Assembly (NCBI RefSeq): GCF_024970185.1
Contig: NZ_CP103965.1
Location: 430,001 to 494,000, forward strand
Length of the DNA stretch: 64,000 nucleotides
Reading direction: 5' to 3'
Source of the DNA: Pseudomonas sp. N3-W
GTDB taxonomy: Bacteria; Pseudomonadota; Gammaproteobacteria; Pseudomonadales; Pseudomonadaceae
Below are positions 41,750 through 51,220 of this stretch, in pieces. Within the stretch, counting starts at the first letter, position 1; every line of letters starts with the position of its first letter. The position numbers and the translations under genes are program-made. The notes under the pieces are model-generated. The model was not told the DNA's origin. It saw only the letters and a program-made list of their open reading frames with translations, and made no database searches.

Positions 41750-41840
41750 TGTGGGAGCGAGCTTGCTCGCGATAACGGTAGATCAGTCGACAGAGATGTT
41801 GAATGTGACGCCGCCATCGCGAGCAAGCTCGCTCCCACAT
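41750..41840. repeat. Paired REP element, GTGGGAGCGAGCTTGCTCGCGA type
   Basis: Near-perfect inverted arms TGTGGGAGCGAGCTTGCTCG and its complement are about 45 bp apart, located 30 bp after gltD. It is almost the same sequence as the copy at 6763. Confidence 0.92.
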
Positions 41841-41973
41841 TGGTTTTGCGGTGTTGCTAAATACGGGGTTTTCACCGCGACAAATTGACCCGATAGACAA
41901 AAGGTGCGGCGCTTGCCGTGCCTTTTGCGTCGCGCTCTGAGAAAATGCCCGCACTTTTTTTGCGGATGCCGAC

Positions 41974-43041
41974 ATGACTGCCCTCAAGAACGACCGTTTC
42001 CTTCGTGCCCTGCTCAAGCAACCCGTGGACGTCACCCCCGTGTGGATGATGCGTCAGGCCGGTCGCTACCTGCCTGAATACCGCGCCAGCCGCGCCAAGG
42101 CCGGCGACTTCATGAGCCTGTGCATGAACCCGGAGTTCGCTTGCGAAGTCACCATGCAGCCCCTCGACCGCTATCCACAACTGGACGCGGCGATCCTCTT
42201 CTCCGACATCCTGACCATCCCCGATGCGATGGGCCAGGGCCTGTACTTCGAAACCGGCGAAGGTCCGCGCTTCAAGAAAGTCGTCAGCACGATGGCCGAT
42301 ATCGAAGCCCTGCCGATTCCTGATCCGCACAAAGACCTGGGCTACGTAATGGACGCGGTCAGCACCATTCGCCGCGAACTGAACGGCCGTGTGCCGCTGA
42401 TCGGCTTCTCCGGCAGCCCATGGACCCTGGCTACCTACATGGTCGAAGGCGGCTCGTCGAAAGACTTCCGCAAGACCAAGGCCATGCTCTACGACAACCC
42501 GCAAGCCATGCACCTGCTGCTCGATAAACTGGCGCAGTCGGTCACCAGCTACCTCAACGGCCAGATCATGGCCGGTGCGCAAGCGGTGCAGATCTTCGAC
42601 ACCTGGGGCGGCAATCTGTCGGCGGCGGCGTATCAGGAATTCTCGCTGGCCTACATGCGCAAAATCGTCAGCGGCCTGATCCGCGAACACGAAGGCCGCA
42701 AAGTACCGGTGATCCTGTTCACCAAGAACGGCGGCCTGTGGCTGGAAAGCATCGCCGACGTCGGCGCGGATGCCCTCGGCCTGGACTGGACTTGCGACAT
42801 CGGCAACGCCCGTGATCGCGTCGGCAACAAAGTCGCCCTGCAAGGCAACATGGACCCGACCGTGCTGTACGCCAAGCCAGAAGCGATTCGCACCGAAGTC
42901 GGGCGCATCCTCGCCAGCTACGGCAAGGGCAGCGGTCACGTGTTCAACCTCGGCCATGGCATCACCCCGGAAGTCGATCCGGAACACGCAGGTGCGTTCC
43001 TGCGTGCGGTGCATGAGTTGTCGGCTCAGTATCACGAGTAA
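41974..43041 (+). CDS. hemE: Uroporphyrinogen decarboxylase HemE
   Basis: HemE removes four carboxyl groups from uroporphyrinogen III to form coproporphyrinogen III in haem synthesis. The 355-residue TIM-barrel protein has the N-terminal signature [15 protein letters not shown] with the catalytic Arg residues, the Asp in [14 protein letters not shown], and [13 protein letters not shown]. It is the last gene of the conserved core block; beyond it the order departs from the core arrangement. Confidence 0.98.
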   Translation: MTALKNDRFLRALLKQPVDVTPVWMMRQAGRYLPEYRASRAKAGDFMSLCMNPEFACEVTMQPLDRYPQLDAAILFSDILTIPDAMGQGLYFETGEGPRFKKVVSTMADIEALPIPDPHKDLGYVMDAVSTIRRELNGRVPLIGFSGSPWTLATYMVEGGSSKDFRKTKAMLYDNPQAMHLLLDKLAQSVTSYLNGQIMAGAQAVQIFDTWGGNLSAAAYQEFSLAYMRKIVSGLIREHEGRKVPVILFTKNGGLWLESIADVGADALGLDWTCDIGNARDRVGNKVALQGNMDPTVLYAKPEAIRTEVGRILASYGKGSGHVFNLGHGITPEVDPEHAGAFLRAVHELSAQYHE

Positions 43042-43060
43042 CTGACACGCTCGTCGCGGT

Positions 43061-43087
43061 TGCCCTGCCCACGATTCGGGCAGGGCA
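43061..43087 (+). terminator. Hairpin after hemE
   Basis: A perfect 10-bp stem, TGCCCTGCCC/GGGCAGGGCA, with loop ACGATTC lies 20 bp after hemE. No T run follows, so it may be a Rho-assisted end or an mRNA 3' stabiliser. Confidence 0.55.
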
Positions 43088-43900
43088 CCCCAGCCATGTT
43101 GTTGCACGCGCGATTCAACGCCTTTTTTCTTCGTCCTGACCAAGCGTCTATGGCTCGGGGGCTGTCTTTAAAGCCTCCCGTGATGTGGCGTATGCCTCAA
43201 AAATGAACTAAGGGTAACTTTTTAGTTGGGGCTATATTCGCGCTTGATGTGGAGTGTTTAGAGCAATAATTCAAATTTGAAAAGTGTAAGAATTTTGTTG
43301 GGTATTGTGGTAGTGGTCGTTTGAATTGCTACAATTCCTATTGTTTTACTCAACTAATTAAAGAATCTGAAATATTTAACAAGATGTTTCGATGGCTGAA
43401 GTATTAGTTGTCAGGCATGGCTTTTGTTTTAGTGGTAAATCACCCTGTTTGGCCTGCATATCGACGAATTTCCTATGCATTCGTCTGTGTTTAATATCAT
43501 ACGGCTACTACTCAGTAGTGGAACTTGGAAAGTAATTTTTTTACGCTAGTTCATATTTATTGATATATCTTCCGACCCCTGTCTCCTGGGTCAAGTAGCA
43601 TCGCTGTTATCGGCTGGTCTAGTGCCGCGCCCGTATTTCGGGTGCGCGGGCTCCTTTGCCAAAGTTTTAGTTGAGGCAGATTCGGTCTGGCATCAAACGC
43701 ATGAGAAGCATTTGTATCGCCTATTGGAAACAGCAAGGCGGATGTTGTGTTTGATGCGTTGCCGTACCGACACAGTCTCAATCGCTAGATTGACTAAGTG
43801 GTATCAGATGGCCAGTAACACGATGGTTGGCGCCTGCTCTAGAGATGGAACTTGAGTACCAAAAAAATAAACATCGTAAGTGTGTAAAGGGAAACTAAAA
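43088..43900. other. AT-rich intergenic region upstream of the LPMO gene
   Basis: No convincing gene is seen in this gap of over 800 bp. The stretch from about 43190 to 43570 is strikingly AT-rich (repeated TTTTG, AATT and TAAT runs) compared with the GC-rich genes on both sides. It contains a small inverted repeat, AACTAA with TTAGTT (about 43206-43227), and a GC-rich hairpin near 43625-43650 (CGCGCCCG with CGGGTGCGCG). AT-rich promoter regions of this kind are typical targets of the H-NS-like proteins MvaT/MvaU in Pseudomonas; binding here is inference. Confidence 0.6.
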
Positions 43901-45379
43901 ATGAGAAAAAGTATTTCATCAGCGGGAATGTTGGCGGGGTGTGCATCCTCGTTGGGTCTGTTGGCCACACTGTTGGCTTCACAACAAGTAGCCGCTCACG
44001 GTTACATCACCGATCCACCCGAGCGTGCATATGATTGCCGACTGGGCCTTAATACCAATTGCGGTGGCGCACAATACGAACCGCACAGTGTGGGTGAGGG
44101 GCCTAAAGGTTTCCCGGCTGCGGGCCCGGCCGATGGCAAGATCCCCAGCGCCGGTAACAGCTCGTTCTCCGAGATGGACATTCAGACAGCCACCCGCTGG
44201 CATCTGAATGAAATCAAGAACCGCACCATCGAGTTTGCCTGGTTCTATACCGCAGCCCATAAGACCACTCGTTGGGAATACTTCATCACCAAAACCGGCT
44301 GGAACCCGAATCAGCCGCTCACGCGCGCGTCGTTCGATGCCACGCCGTTCTGCACCGTGCAGGCCAACGGTGGTGTGCCGATTGACGGCGCCGCCGGTGG
44401 CAGTGGTCCCGGGAAAGAGAAACACAAGTGCACCATCCCTGCTGATCGCACCGGGCACCACGTCATTCTTGGCGTGTGGACGGTCGATGACACAGCCTCC
44501 GCCTTCCACAAAGTCATTGACGTGAACATCACGGCCGACGGCGGTCCGGGACCTGTTGATGGCTGGAACGATGTGGGCAACATCACGCCGACCAGAACCC
44601 TGCACATCGGCGACAAGGTCAATGCCCGTGCGTTTGTAGGCGGTGCCGAGAGCCCTGAATACAGCGTCGGGATCACGGTCGAGTCGACTGAAGAAGGCTT
44701 GCCACAGAACTGGTCGTACAAACTGGCGCAAAAGGTCAACGCGACCCAGAAGCTGATACGTGCCGGCGTGCGTGATGCTGAAAACAATATCGAGCCGGTC
44801 AAGGGTCCAAATGGGCTGTACGCCAAGATTGAAAGTGGCGTGACCAGCTATCAGTTGCAAACGGAGATGGTGGGCGATCCCGACGCTTACCTGCACTTCC
44901 ATAACATCGCCACCGAGTATGTGTTGGACAAAGGCAAGGCGAATGTCGACTTCACGGTCATGACCAACCGCGAACTGACGGTTGAAGCCACGGTGGTGGA
45001 TGCGGCCAACAAACAAGTCGGTTATTCAAAACAACTGGTCAACGCCACAACCGCGCCAATCAGCGTCCAGGTGACCGGCTCGCCAGGTGCACACCAGGTG
45101 CTGCTGGTAGGCAGCAGCAAGGATGGCCGGATCAATCTGCAAGACACCAAGCACATTGAAATGACCGGTGAAGCGGGCGGCGGCGATCATGATTTTGAAT
45201 TCCCTAACGGGATCGCCGGTTACAAGGCCGGCACCAAAGTGCTGCAGCCAAAGAACGGCAAAGTGTATGAGTGCAAACCATTCCCGTATGAGGGCTGGTG
45301 CAAGACTTACAACCCGACGGCCAATCAGTACGAGCCAGGCATTGGCTCCAACTGGCAGGACGCCTGGATTGCCCGGTAA
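43901..45379 (+). CDS. GbpA/CbpD-like chitin-active lytic polysaccharide monooxygenase (AA10)
   Basis: This is a secreted copper enzyme that oxidatively cleaves chitin and may aid surface adhesion. The 492-residue precursor has a signal peptide ending AA-HG, so mature His33 is the N-terminal half of the copper histidine brace. His120 (TAAHKTT) is the second ligand and Phe202 (SAFHKV) the likely axial residue. After the AA10 domain (33 to about 212) come two GbpA-type modules (about 225-330 and 330-425) and a C-terminal Trp/Tyr-rich chitin-binding domain (about 440-492). It is longer than P. aeruginosa CbpD (about 390 residues) and closer to Vibrio GbpA in layout. A cytochrome and a type II secretion operon follow. 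Confidence 0.92.
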   Translation: MRKSISSAGMLAGCASSLGLLATLLASQQVAAHGYITDPPERAYDCRLGLNTNCGGAQYEPHSVGEGPKGFPAAGPADGKIPSAGNSSFSEMDIQTATRWHLNEIKNRTIEFAWFYTAAHKTTRWEYFITKTGWNPNQPLTRASFDATPFCTVQANGGVPIDGAAGGSGPGKEKHKCTIPADRTGHHVILGVWTVDDTASAFHKVIDVNITADGGPGPVDGWNDVGNITPTRTLHIGDKVNARAFVGGAESPEYSVGITVESTEEGLPQNWSYKLAQKVNATQKLIRAGVRDAENNIEPVKGPNGLYAKIESGVTSYQLQTEMVGDPDAYLHFHNIATEYVLDKGKANVDFTVMTNRELTVEATVVDAANKQVGYSKQLVNATTAPISVQVTGSPGAHQVLLVGSSKDGRINLQDTKHIEMTGEAGGGDHDFEFPNGIAGYKAGTKVLQPKNGKVYECKPFPYEGWCKTYNPTANQYEPGIGSNWQDAWIAR

Positions 45380-45392
45380 TCCCCTGTAGTTT

Positions 45393-45424
45393 GACGCCGG
45401 GCAGCCTTCGGGCCGTCCGGCGTC
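45393..45424 (+). terminator. Hairpin after the LPMO gene
   Basis: The stem GACGCCGG (45393-45400) with CCGGCGTC (45417-45424) and a partly paired interior around a TTCG loop lies 13 bp after the stop. A short T-containing tail follows. It probably ends most LPMO transcripts before the cytochrome gene. Confidence 0.6.
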
Positions 45425-45475
45425 TTCAGCTGGATTCAAGGCGTTTGGTTGGCGTATGGATCGGAAAGTAAAAAT

Positions 45476-45991
45476 ATGAACAAGAAAGCAGGTTATTCAA
45501 GACCGCAAGTTCTGCTGCACTGGTTATCGGCATTGATCATCGTCTGGGCTCTGGCGAGCGGGTTCTATGTGGCCTTGGGTGATGTCTCGGCGGCGACAAA
45601 GAACTGGATTGGCTTCATCAATGTTTCAGTGACCACGCTGTACATCCCCTTTTTCATGGCCAGACTTTATTTTCTGTTTGCCCATGGTCGGCCATTACCC
45701 CCGGGCCATGGCGTACTGACCGGTCGTTTGGCGAGCGCCATGCACCTGGCCTTGTACGTTGTGGTAGCGGTGGTGTTGATCACCGGCATTTTAATGATGG
45801 ACCGCCCGATCAATATTTTCGATGTCGTGTTCATCGTGCAGCCACCGATTCGTCCCCAGTGGGCCGCATCATTTCAGGTCGTCCATGTGCAGGCCTGCGT
45901 GGTGCTGAGTGTTTTGGTGGCGTTGCATGTTGCGGCGGTGATCAAGCATGAGGTTTCAGGGGAACGGATCATCAAGCGGATGTCGCTATGA
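45476..45991 (+). CDS. Cytochrome b561-family membrane protein
   Basis: This is a four-helix di-haem cytochrome b of the bacterial b561 (CybB) type, which moves electrons between membrane quinols and other acceptors. The 171-residue protein starts at 45476 (MNKKAGYSRPQVLLHW). Helices lie at about 14-34, 47-67, 88-108 and 137-157, and candidate haem ligands are His15, His90, His137 and His151. It sits between an LPMO gene and gspC and its stop overlaps a short open frame, so co-expression with the secretion operon is likely. A link to LPMO reduction is inference. Confidence 0.85.
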   Translation: MNKKAGYSRPQVLLHWLSALIIVWALASGFYVALGDVSAATKNWIGFINVSVTTLYIPFFMARLYFLFAHGRPLPPGHGVLTGRLASAMHLALYVVVAVVLITGILMMDRPINIFDVVFIVQPPIRPQWAASFQVVHVQACVVLSVLVALHVAAVIKHEVSGERIIKRMSL

Positions 45992-46050
45992 ATCAGGGCT
46001 GCCCGCGTTGGTTTTACCTGCCCCGTTTGTGTGAGTTGGACCGCATTTGA
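45988..46050 (+). CDS. Short open frame linking the cytochrome gene and gspC (20 codons)
   Basis: The frame starts with an ATG that overlaps the cytochrome stop (ATGA) and ends with a TGA that overlaps the TTG start of gspC (TTGA). The peptide would be about 20 residues (MNQGCPRWFYL, then PRLCELDRI). No known family is recognised. It may act only as a translational bridge that delivers ribosomes to the weak gspC start, or it may be chance. Confidence 0.35.
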   Translation: MNQGCPRWFYLPRLCELDRI

Positions 46051-46595
46051 AGTTTTCATTGATAACGAACTCCAGGCGACTACCCGCGCTTCTCGGATCA
46101 GCATTGCTGCTTCTACCGCTGGGCTATGGCTGTGTATTGCTCTGGCAGGAACGGGCCTGGCGCGACACGCTTTCCGTGCTGGAAAACCTGCCGCCTGCGC
46201 AGGCCTCCGCAAACAACGAGCGAGCGTCATTCAACCCAGACGCGATTGCTTCGCTGCTGGGGCTGGTGGCGCGGGAGTCATTGGCCCGTAGCACCGAGGC
46301 CCTGGTGCTGCGAGCCAGTTTTGTTTCCAGTGCCGGCGACTCGCGTGCCCTGTTGGCTGGCACGGAAGGCGAACGCACCTACAGGCTCGGCGACACTTTG
46401 CCCGGCGGCAGTGTGTTACGCCGCATCGAAGTGGCGCAAGTGGTGTTCTGGCGCAATGGCCGCGAAGAAGTGTTGCCCATCGAAATGTCGGCCAGGCGCT
46501 CGTTGTTGCCCCTCGAAAGCGGTTCGCGCGCTGTGCCTGACACCAGCGCCACCCTCTACCTCCAACCCACCACCGACAGTGGCCAAAGTGATTGA
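46047..46595 (+). CDS. gspC: Type II secretion system protein GspC (short, no PDZ domain)
   Basis: GspC links the inner-membrane platform to the secretin and helps select substrates. The start is a TTG at 46047; a stop lies in frame at 46032 and no ATG is available. The 182-residue protein has a membrane helix (about 13-33) and a homology-region domain (about 90-150; LLAGTEGERTYRLGDTLPGGSVLRRIE). It ends soon after, so the C-terminal PDZ or coiled-coil domain of longer GspC/XcpP proteins is missing. It is first in gspC-D-E-F-G-H-I-J-K-L-M. Confidence 0.85.
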   Translation: MKFSLITNSRRLPALLGSALLLLPLGYGCVLLWQERAWRDTLSVLENLPPAQASANNERASFNPDAIASLLGLVARESLARSTEALVLRASFVSSAGDSRALLAGTEGERTYRLGDTLPGGSVLRRIEVAQVVFWRNGREEVLPIEMSARRSLLPLESGSRAVPDTSATLYLQPTTDSGQSD

Positions 46596-46599
46596 TCGC

Positions 46600-48525
46600 A
46601 TGACTATGCTTCCCCGGTTTTCTTCGCGCCGCGTCTTGCGGTCGCTGGCGTTTGCGCCGTTGTTGTTTCAAGGTGTTGTACTGGCCGCAGCGCCACAATG
46701 GCAGTTATCCATGAAGGATGCAGAGCTGCGTGATGTGGTGCAGGAAATGTCTTCGATCCTGGGCTCCACGGTGATTCTTGATCCGCGTGTTCAGGGCCGG
46801 ATCACCGTGCTCTCCAAACAGCCATTGGACCGTGAAGGCGTTCGGCGGCTGTTCTACTCGGTGCTCGATGCCCACGGGTTTGCCGCTGTCGATCAAGGTG
46901 ATCGCTTGTTGATTATTCCGGCAGGCGAAGCCAAGGCGCGGGCTGGAACCGACAGAGGCAACGCCGCGTCGGCGAATGAATTCGTGACTCAGGTCCTGGA
47001 GCTGAACTCCAGTGTCGCCGCCGATCTGGCCGGTTTGATCCGTCCTCTGGTGTCAGCCAATGGCTACATCGGACCCTCGGCTTCGGCCAATGCGCTGATC
47101 GTCACCGACACGGCCGGCAATGTCCGCCGGATCAGCGAAATCGTGCGACAACTGGACTCCGGCGCCAAAAACGCCCACGCCGTCGTTGAGCTGCGCTATG
47201 GCCTGGCGGCTGAAATTGCCAAGGTGATGGAGCAGTCCCTCGGCAAACAGAATCTGGAGTCAGGCAGTCAGGTGATTGCCGACGCACGCAGCAATCGCCT
47301 GGTGATTCTGGGGACCCAGGTCGCACGCCAGCGCCTGATCGAAATGGCGCGGGCGCTCGATACGCCGGCCAACGCCCAGGCCGACAACTCCAAGGTTATT
47401 CGCCTGCGCCACAGCGACGCCAAGCAGTTGGCCGAGATGCTTGATTCCATGAGTCAGGGACTCAAACCGGTGGGCGGTTCAGGCAGCAGCAAAGACCTGA
47501 CGCCCGCCACGCAAGTGGTGGTCAAGGCCGATGAGAGCCAGAACGCGCTGGTGGTGATTGCTGAGCCTGCGCAGGTGCGCACCATCGAGAATATCGTCCG
47601 CCAGCTCGACCAGCCACGGGCTCAGGTGTTGATCCACGCTGCCATCGTGGAAATCTCCGGCGACATCAACGAGGCCCTCGGCGTGCAATGGGGCGTTAAC
47701 GGTGGTGATGTCAAAGGCGGAATCACCTTTCCGGGCGCCGGCAGCACCATTGCCGGGCTCCTCGGCTCGGAAGGCAATCTCAAGTTGCCGGAGGGTGCTG
47801 CGCTGAAAATTGGCAGTGATCGTTTCAGCGTTCTGGTCACGGCGTTGGCCAGCAATGCCCGTAACAACTTGCTGTCGACACCGAGCCTTTTGACCCTGGA
47901 CAACCAGCAGGCAGAAATCCTGGTGGGGCAGAACGTCCCGTTCAAGACTGGTTCCTACACCACCTCCAGCAGTGGTTCGGATAACCCCTTCACCACGGTC
48001 GAGCGCAAGGATGTGGGCATCAGCCTGAAGATCAAGCCACACATCAACGAAGGCTCGACGCTGAGGCTGGAAGTCGAACAGGAAAACTCCGAAATCGCCC
48101 CTACGGTCAGCGGCTTGACCACCGACGACCTGATCACCAACAAGCGCTCGCTCAAGAGCACCATCCTGGCCGACGACGGCGAGATCATCGTGATCGGTGG
48201 CTTGATCAAGGACAGTGTGCGCACGGTGGAAAGCAGCGTTCCGTTCCTGGGTCGCATACCGCTGATTGGCGGGTTGTTCCGCTCCAGCAAGGATACCCAC
48301 ACCAAGACCAACCTGATGGTGTTCCTGCGTCCGACCATCGTGCGCAGCAAGCAGAACCTGGCCGAGATCACCGAGGATCGCTACAACGACTTGCGTCATT
48401 TGAGCAAACCGGGCGCACGGCAGAACAACTCGTTGCTGCTGCCCCGAGACCCGCATCAATTGTTTGAAGGCTCGAACGATAATCAGCTGATCGACCTGCG
48501 CAAAGACCGGGTGCGTGCGCCATGA
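46600..48525 (+). CDS. gspD: Type II secretion system secretin GspD
   Basis: GspD is the outer-membrane channel of the type II system. The start at 46600 (MTMLPRFSSRR), 4 bp after gspC, gives 641 residues with a signal peptide (about 1-30). The N0 domain (WQLSMKDAELRDVVQEMSSI), N1-N3 repeats (about 130-390) and the secretin core with LLSTPSLLTLDNQQAEILVGQNVPF and VPFLGRIPLIGGLFR follow. The ATG at 46606 is an alternative start. No pilotin gene (gspS) lies nearby, so its route to the outer membrane is unknown. Confidence 0.95.
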   Translation: MTMLPRFSSRRVLRSLAFAPLLFQGVVLAAAPQWQLSMKDAELRDVVQEMSSILGSTVILDPRVQGRITVLSKQPLDREGVRRLFYSVLDAHGFAAVDQGDRLLIIPAGEAKARAGTDRGNAASANEFVTQVLELNSSVAADLAGLIRPLVSANGYIGPSASANALIVTDTAGNVRRISEIVRQLDSGAKNAHAVVELRYGLAAEIAKVMEQSLGKQNLESGSQVIADARSNRLVILGTQVARQRLIEMARALDTPANAQADNSKVIRLRHSDAKQLAEMLDSMSQGLKPVGGSGSSKDLTPATQVVVKADESQNALVVIAEPAQVRTIENIVRQLDQPRAQVLIHAAIVEISGDINEALGVQWGVNGGDVKGGITFPGAGSTIAGLLGSEGNLKLPEGAALKIGSDRFSVLVTALASNARNNLLSTPSLLTLDNQQAEILVGQNVPFKTGSYTTSSSGSDNPFTTVERKDVGISLKIKPHINEGSTLRLEVEQENSEIAPTVSGLTTDDLITNKRSLKSTILADDGEIIVIGGLIKDSVRTVESSVPFLGRIPLIGGLFRSSKDTHTKTNLMVFLRPTIVRSKQNLAEITEDRYNDLRHLSKPGARQNNSLLLPRDPHQLFEGSNDNQLIDLRKDRVRAP

Positions 48526-50003
48526 ATCAGGCGGCGGAGCCTTGCATCAGATTGCCCTTCGGATTCGCCCGCCGCTTTGGGGTGTTGCTCGAAGGCGAGG
48601 GTGAGCATTTACGTGTGCTGTTTCGCGACGATACGCCGCTGACGGCACTGGCTGAAGTGCGGCGTTTGTGCACCAAAGATCTGCCGTGGCAACGGCTCGA
48701 CAAACAGGCCTTCGCGGTGCGTCTGGCGGCGTGTTATCGCGCGGGGCAAAGTGCTGCCGAGCAAGTGGCCCAAGGGCTGGACGATGAACTCGACCTGGTC
48801 AGCCTGGCCGACCAGGTGCCGCAGACCGCCGATTTGCTGGAGCAGGAAGGCGATGCGCCGATCATTCGCCTGATCAACGCGTTGCTCAGCGAAGCGGTTC
48901 GGGAAAAGGCCTCTGACGTGCACCTGGAAACGTTCGAGCAATACCTGTCGGTGCGCATGCGAGTCGACGGTCAGTTGCGCGAGGTGCTGCGCCCCAAGCG
49001 TGAGCTGGCGAATTTGCTGGTATCGCGGATCAAGGTCATGGCCAGGCTGGATATCGCCGAGAAGCGCATCCCGCAGGATGGTCGCATCGCCTTGCGCCTG
49101 GCCGGTCATGAGGTGGATGTGCGGGTCTCGACCCTGCCTTCAGCCCATGGCGAGCGAGTGGTGTTGCGTTTGCTCGACAAGCAGGCCGGGCGTCTCGACC
49201 TGCTGCGTCTGGGCATGCCGGTCGAGACATTGGCGCGTTTTCAGCAAGTGCTCGGCAAACCCCATGGGATCTTTCTGGTCACCGGCCCCACGGGCTCCGG
49301 CAAGACCACCAGCCTGTACGCCGCGCTGACCCATCTCAACGATCAGACGCGCAACATCCTGACCGTCGAAGACCCGATCGAATATCACCTGCCGGGCATC
49401 GGCCAGACGCCGGTCAACCCCAAGGTCGACATGACGTTTGCCCGGGGCTTGCGGGCGATTTTGCGTCAGGACCCGGACGTGGTGATGGTGGGCGAGATCC
49501 GTGACCGGGAAACCGCCGAGATTGCCGTGCAAGCGTCCCTGACCGGTCACCTGGTGCTGTCGACCTTACACACCAACAGCGCAGTGGGCGCCGTGACCCG
49601 GCTGCTCGACATGGAAGTCGACGCGTATCTGCTGGCGTCTTCGCTGGTCGGCGTGCTGGCCCAGCGCTTGTTGCGCACCCTGTGCAACGAATGCAAATCA
49701 CCCTACGTGGCAGATGCAGCCCAGAGCCTGAGGCTCGGGCTGGCGGCGGATGCGGCGCCACGTCTTTATCGGGCCAATGGCTGCGAGCACTGCCAGCAGG
49801 GGTATCGGGGGCGTATCGGGATCTATGAACTGATCACGGTCAACCCGGCGTTCTCGGCCTTGATCCATCGCGGCGCCAGCGAGCCTGAGTTACAGCGCGA
49901 AGCGCGCAACAGCTCCCCGAGCCTGTTCCAGGACGGACAGCGGCGCGTTCTCGATGGCAGCACCAGTCTCGATGAACTGTTGCGCGTGACCCAGGAGGAC
50001 TGA
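48522..50003 (+). CDS. gspE: Type II secretion system ATPase GspE
   Basis: GspE powers pseudopilus assembly from the cytoplasmic face. The 493-residue protein has the N-terminal N1E/N2E regions that bind GspL, Walker A GPTGSGKT (255-262), the Asp box TVEDPIEY, Walker B VMVGEIRDRETA and the tetracysteine zinc motif Cys388, Cys391, Cys421, Cys424 (CNEC, CEHC). That zinc motif marks GspE/PilB-type ATPases. It overlaps gspD by four bases (ATGA). Confidence 0.97.
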   Translation: MNQAAEPCIRLPFGFARRFGVLLEGEGEHLRVLFRDDTPLTALAEVRRLCTKDLPWQRLDKQAFAVRLAACYRAGQSAAEQVAQGLDDELDLVSLADQVPQTADLLEQEGDAPIIRLINALLSEAVREKASDVHLETFEQYLSVRMRVDGQLREVLRPKRELANLLVSRIKVMARLDIAEKRIPQDGRIALRLAGHEVDVRVSTLPSAHGERVVLRLLDKQAGRLDLLRLGMPVETLARFQQVLGKPHGIFLVTGPTGSGKTTSLYAALTHLNDQTRNILTVEDPIEYHLPGIGQTPVNPKVDMTFARGLRAILRQDPDVVMVGEIRDRETAEIAVQASLTGHLVLSTLHTNSAVGAVTRLLDMEVDAYLLASSLVGVLAQRLLRTLCNECKSPYVADAAQSLRLGLAADAAPRLYRANGCEHCQQGYRGRIGIYELITVNPAFSALIHRGASEPELQREARNSSPSLFQDGQRRVLDGSTSLDELLRVTQED

Positions 50004-50005
50004 AC

Positions 50006-51217
50006 ATGCCGGCATTCGATTATCAGGCTCAGGACCGCAACGGTCGCAAGGTCCGAGGTTCGCAGGAGGCCGAAAGCCCGAAGCAGGCCCGACAGTTATT
50101 GCGCGAACGCGGCCTGATGCCCACCCACTTGCAAGCCGCCAAGGGTGCAAAAAATTCGACCAATCGGTTCACCAGCAGTGCGCGTTTGAGTGCCAGCGAA
50201 CTGGCCTTGGTGACGCGTCAATTGTCGACCCTGATTCAGGCATCGCTGCCGCTGGAAGAAGCGCTGCAAGCAGTGGCCGCGCAGAGCGAGCAGCGTCGGG
50301 TCAGCAGCCTTTTGCTGTCGGTGCGCAGCCGTGTACTTGAAGGCTATCCGTTGGCGTCGGCACTGGGCGGATTTCCCCGGGTGTTTCCCGAGTTGTACCG
50401 CGCCACGGTCGCGGCGGGCGAACGCTCTGGCCATCTCGACCAGGTGCTTGAGCAGTTGGCCGATTACACCGAAGCCCGTCAACTCTCACGCCAGCGCATC
50501 CAGTTGGCACTGGTCTATCCCATGATCCTGATGTTCGCCTCGCTGGCGATTGTCGGTTTGTTGCTGGCCTACGTGGTGCCGGACGTGGTGAAGATTTTTG
50601 TCGACAGTGGCCAGCCATTACCGATGCTGACCCTCGGCCTGATCGCCCTGAGCGATGGCTTGCGCGGTTATGGCCTGTGGTTGTTCTTGCTGATTTTCGC
50701 GGTGGTCGCTGGCATCCGTGCCGCGCTGCGTCAGCCCGCCATGCGCCTGCGCTGGCATGCGCTGTTACTGCGTGCGCCCCTGCTCGGCGGGGTGTTGCGC
50801 GCCACCGAAGCGGCACGCTTTGCCAGCACGCTGGCGATCCTCGGCAAGAGCGCCGTGCCGCTGGTGGACGCGCTGGAAATCGCTGCTGCCGTGATCGCCA
50901 ACCAGACCGTCCGTTCCCGCATGAGCGATGTCGCCCGTTCCGTACGTGAGGGCGGCACGCTTGCCCGTGCCCTGGAGCGCAGCGGTGATATCCCGCCAAT
51001 GATGCTGCACATGATCGCCAGCGGCGAGCGTGCCGGTGAACTGGACAGCATGTTGGCGCGTGCCGCCGAACAGCAGGAAAAAACCCTGGCGGCACGGATC
51101 GCGCTGGCGGTGAGTCTGTTTGAACCTTTCATGCTGGTGGTCATGGGCGGCGTCGTATTGCTGATCGTCCTGGCCATCCTGATGCCGATTCTGAGTCTTA
51201 ATCAACTGGTGAGCTGA
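50006..51217 (+). CDS. gspF: Type II secretion system inner-membrane platform protein GspF
   Basis: GspF is the polytopic platform protein that turns with or anchors GspE. The 403-residue protein has two homologous helical bundles (about 65-190 and 270-395), each ending in membrane helices (LVYPMILMFASLAIVGLLLAY; LMVVMGGVVLLIVLAILMP; and one near 215-235). The N-terminal PAFDYQAQDRNGRKVRG segment is conserved. It lies two bases after gspE behind a GGAGG site. Confidence 0.97.
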   Translation: MPAFDYQAQDRNGRKVRGSQEAESPKQARQLLRERGLMPTHLQAAKGAKNSTNRFTSSARLSASELALVTRQLSTLIQASLPLEEALQAVAAQSEQRRVSSLLLSVRSRVLEGYPLASALGGFPRVFPELYRATVAAGERSGHLDQVLEQLADYTEARQLSRQRIQLALVYPMILMFASLAIVGLLLAYVVPDVVKIFVDSGQPLPMLTLGLIALSDGLRGYGLWLFLLIFAVVAGIRAALRQPAMRLRWHALLLRAPLLGGVLRATEAARFASTLAILGKSAVPLVDALEIAAAVIANQTVRSRMSDVARSVREGGTLARALERSGDIPPMMLHMIASGERAGELDSMLARAAEQQEKTLAARIALAVSLFEPFMLVVMGGVVLLIVLAILMPILSLNQLVS

Positions 51218-51220
51218 ACC

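Noticed and set aside
43557..43855. Overlapping frames of 74 codons (minus) and 77 codons (plus) in the AT-rich gap
   Set aside because: Neither has a ribosome-binding site, known motif or codon use like neighbouring genes.
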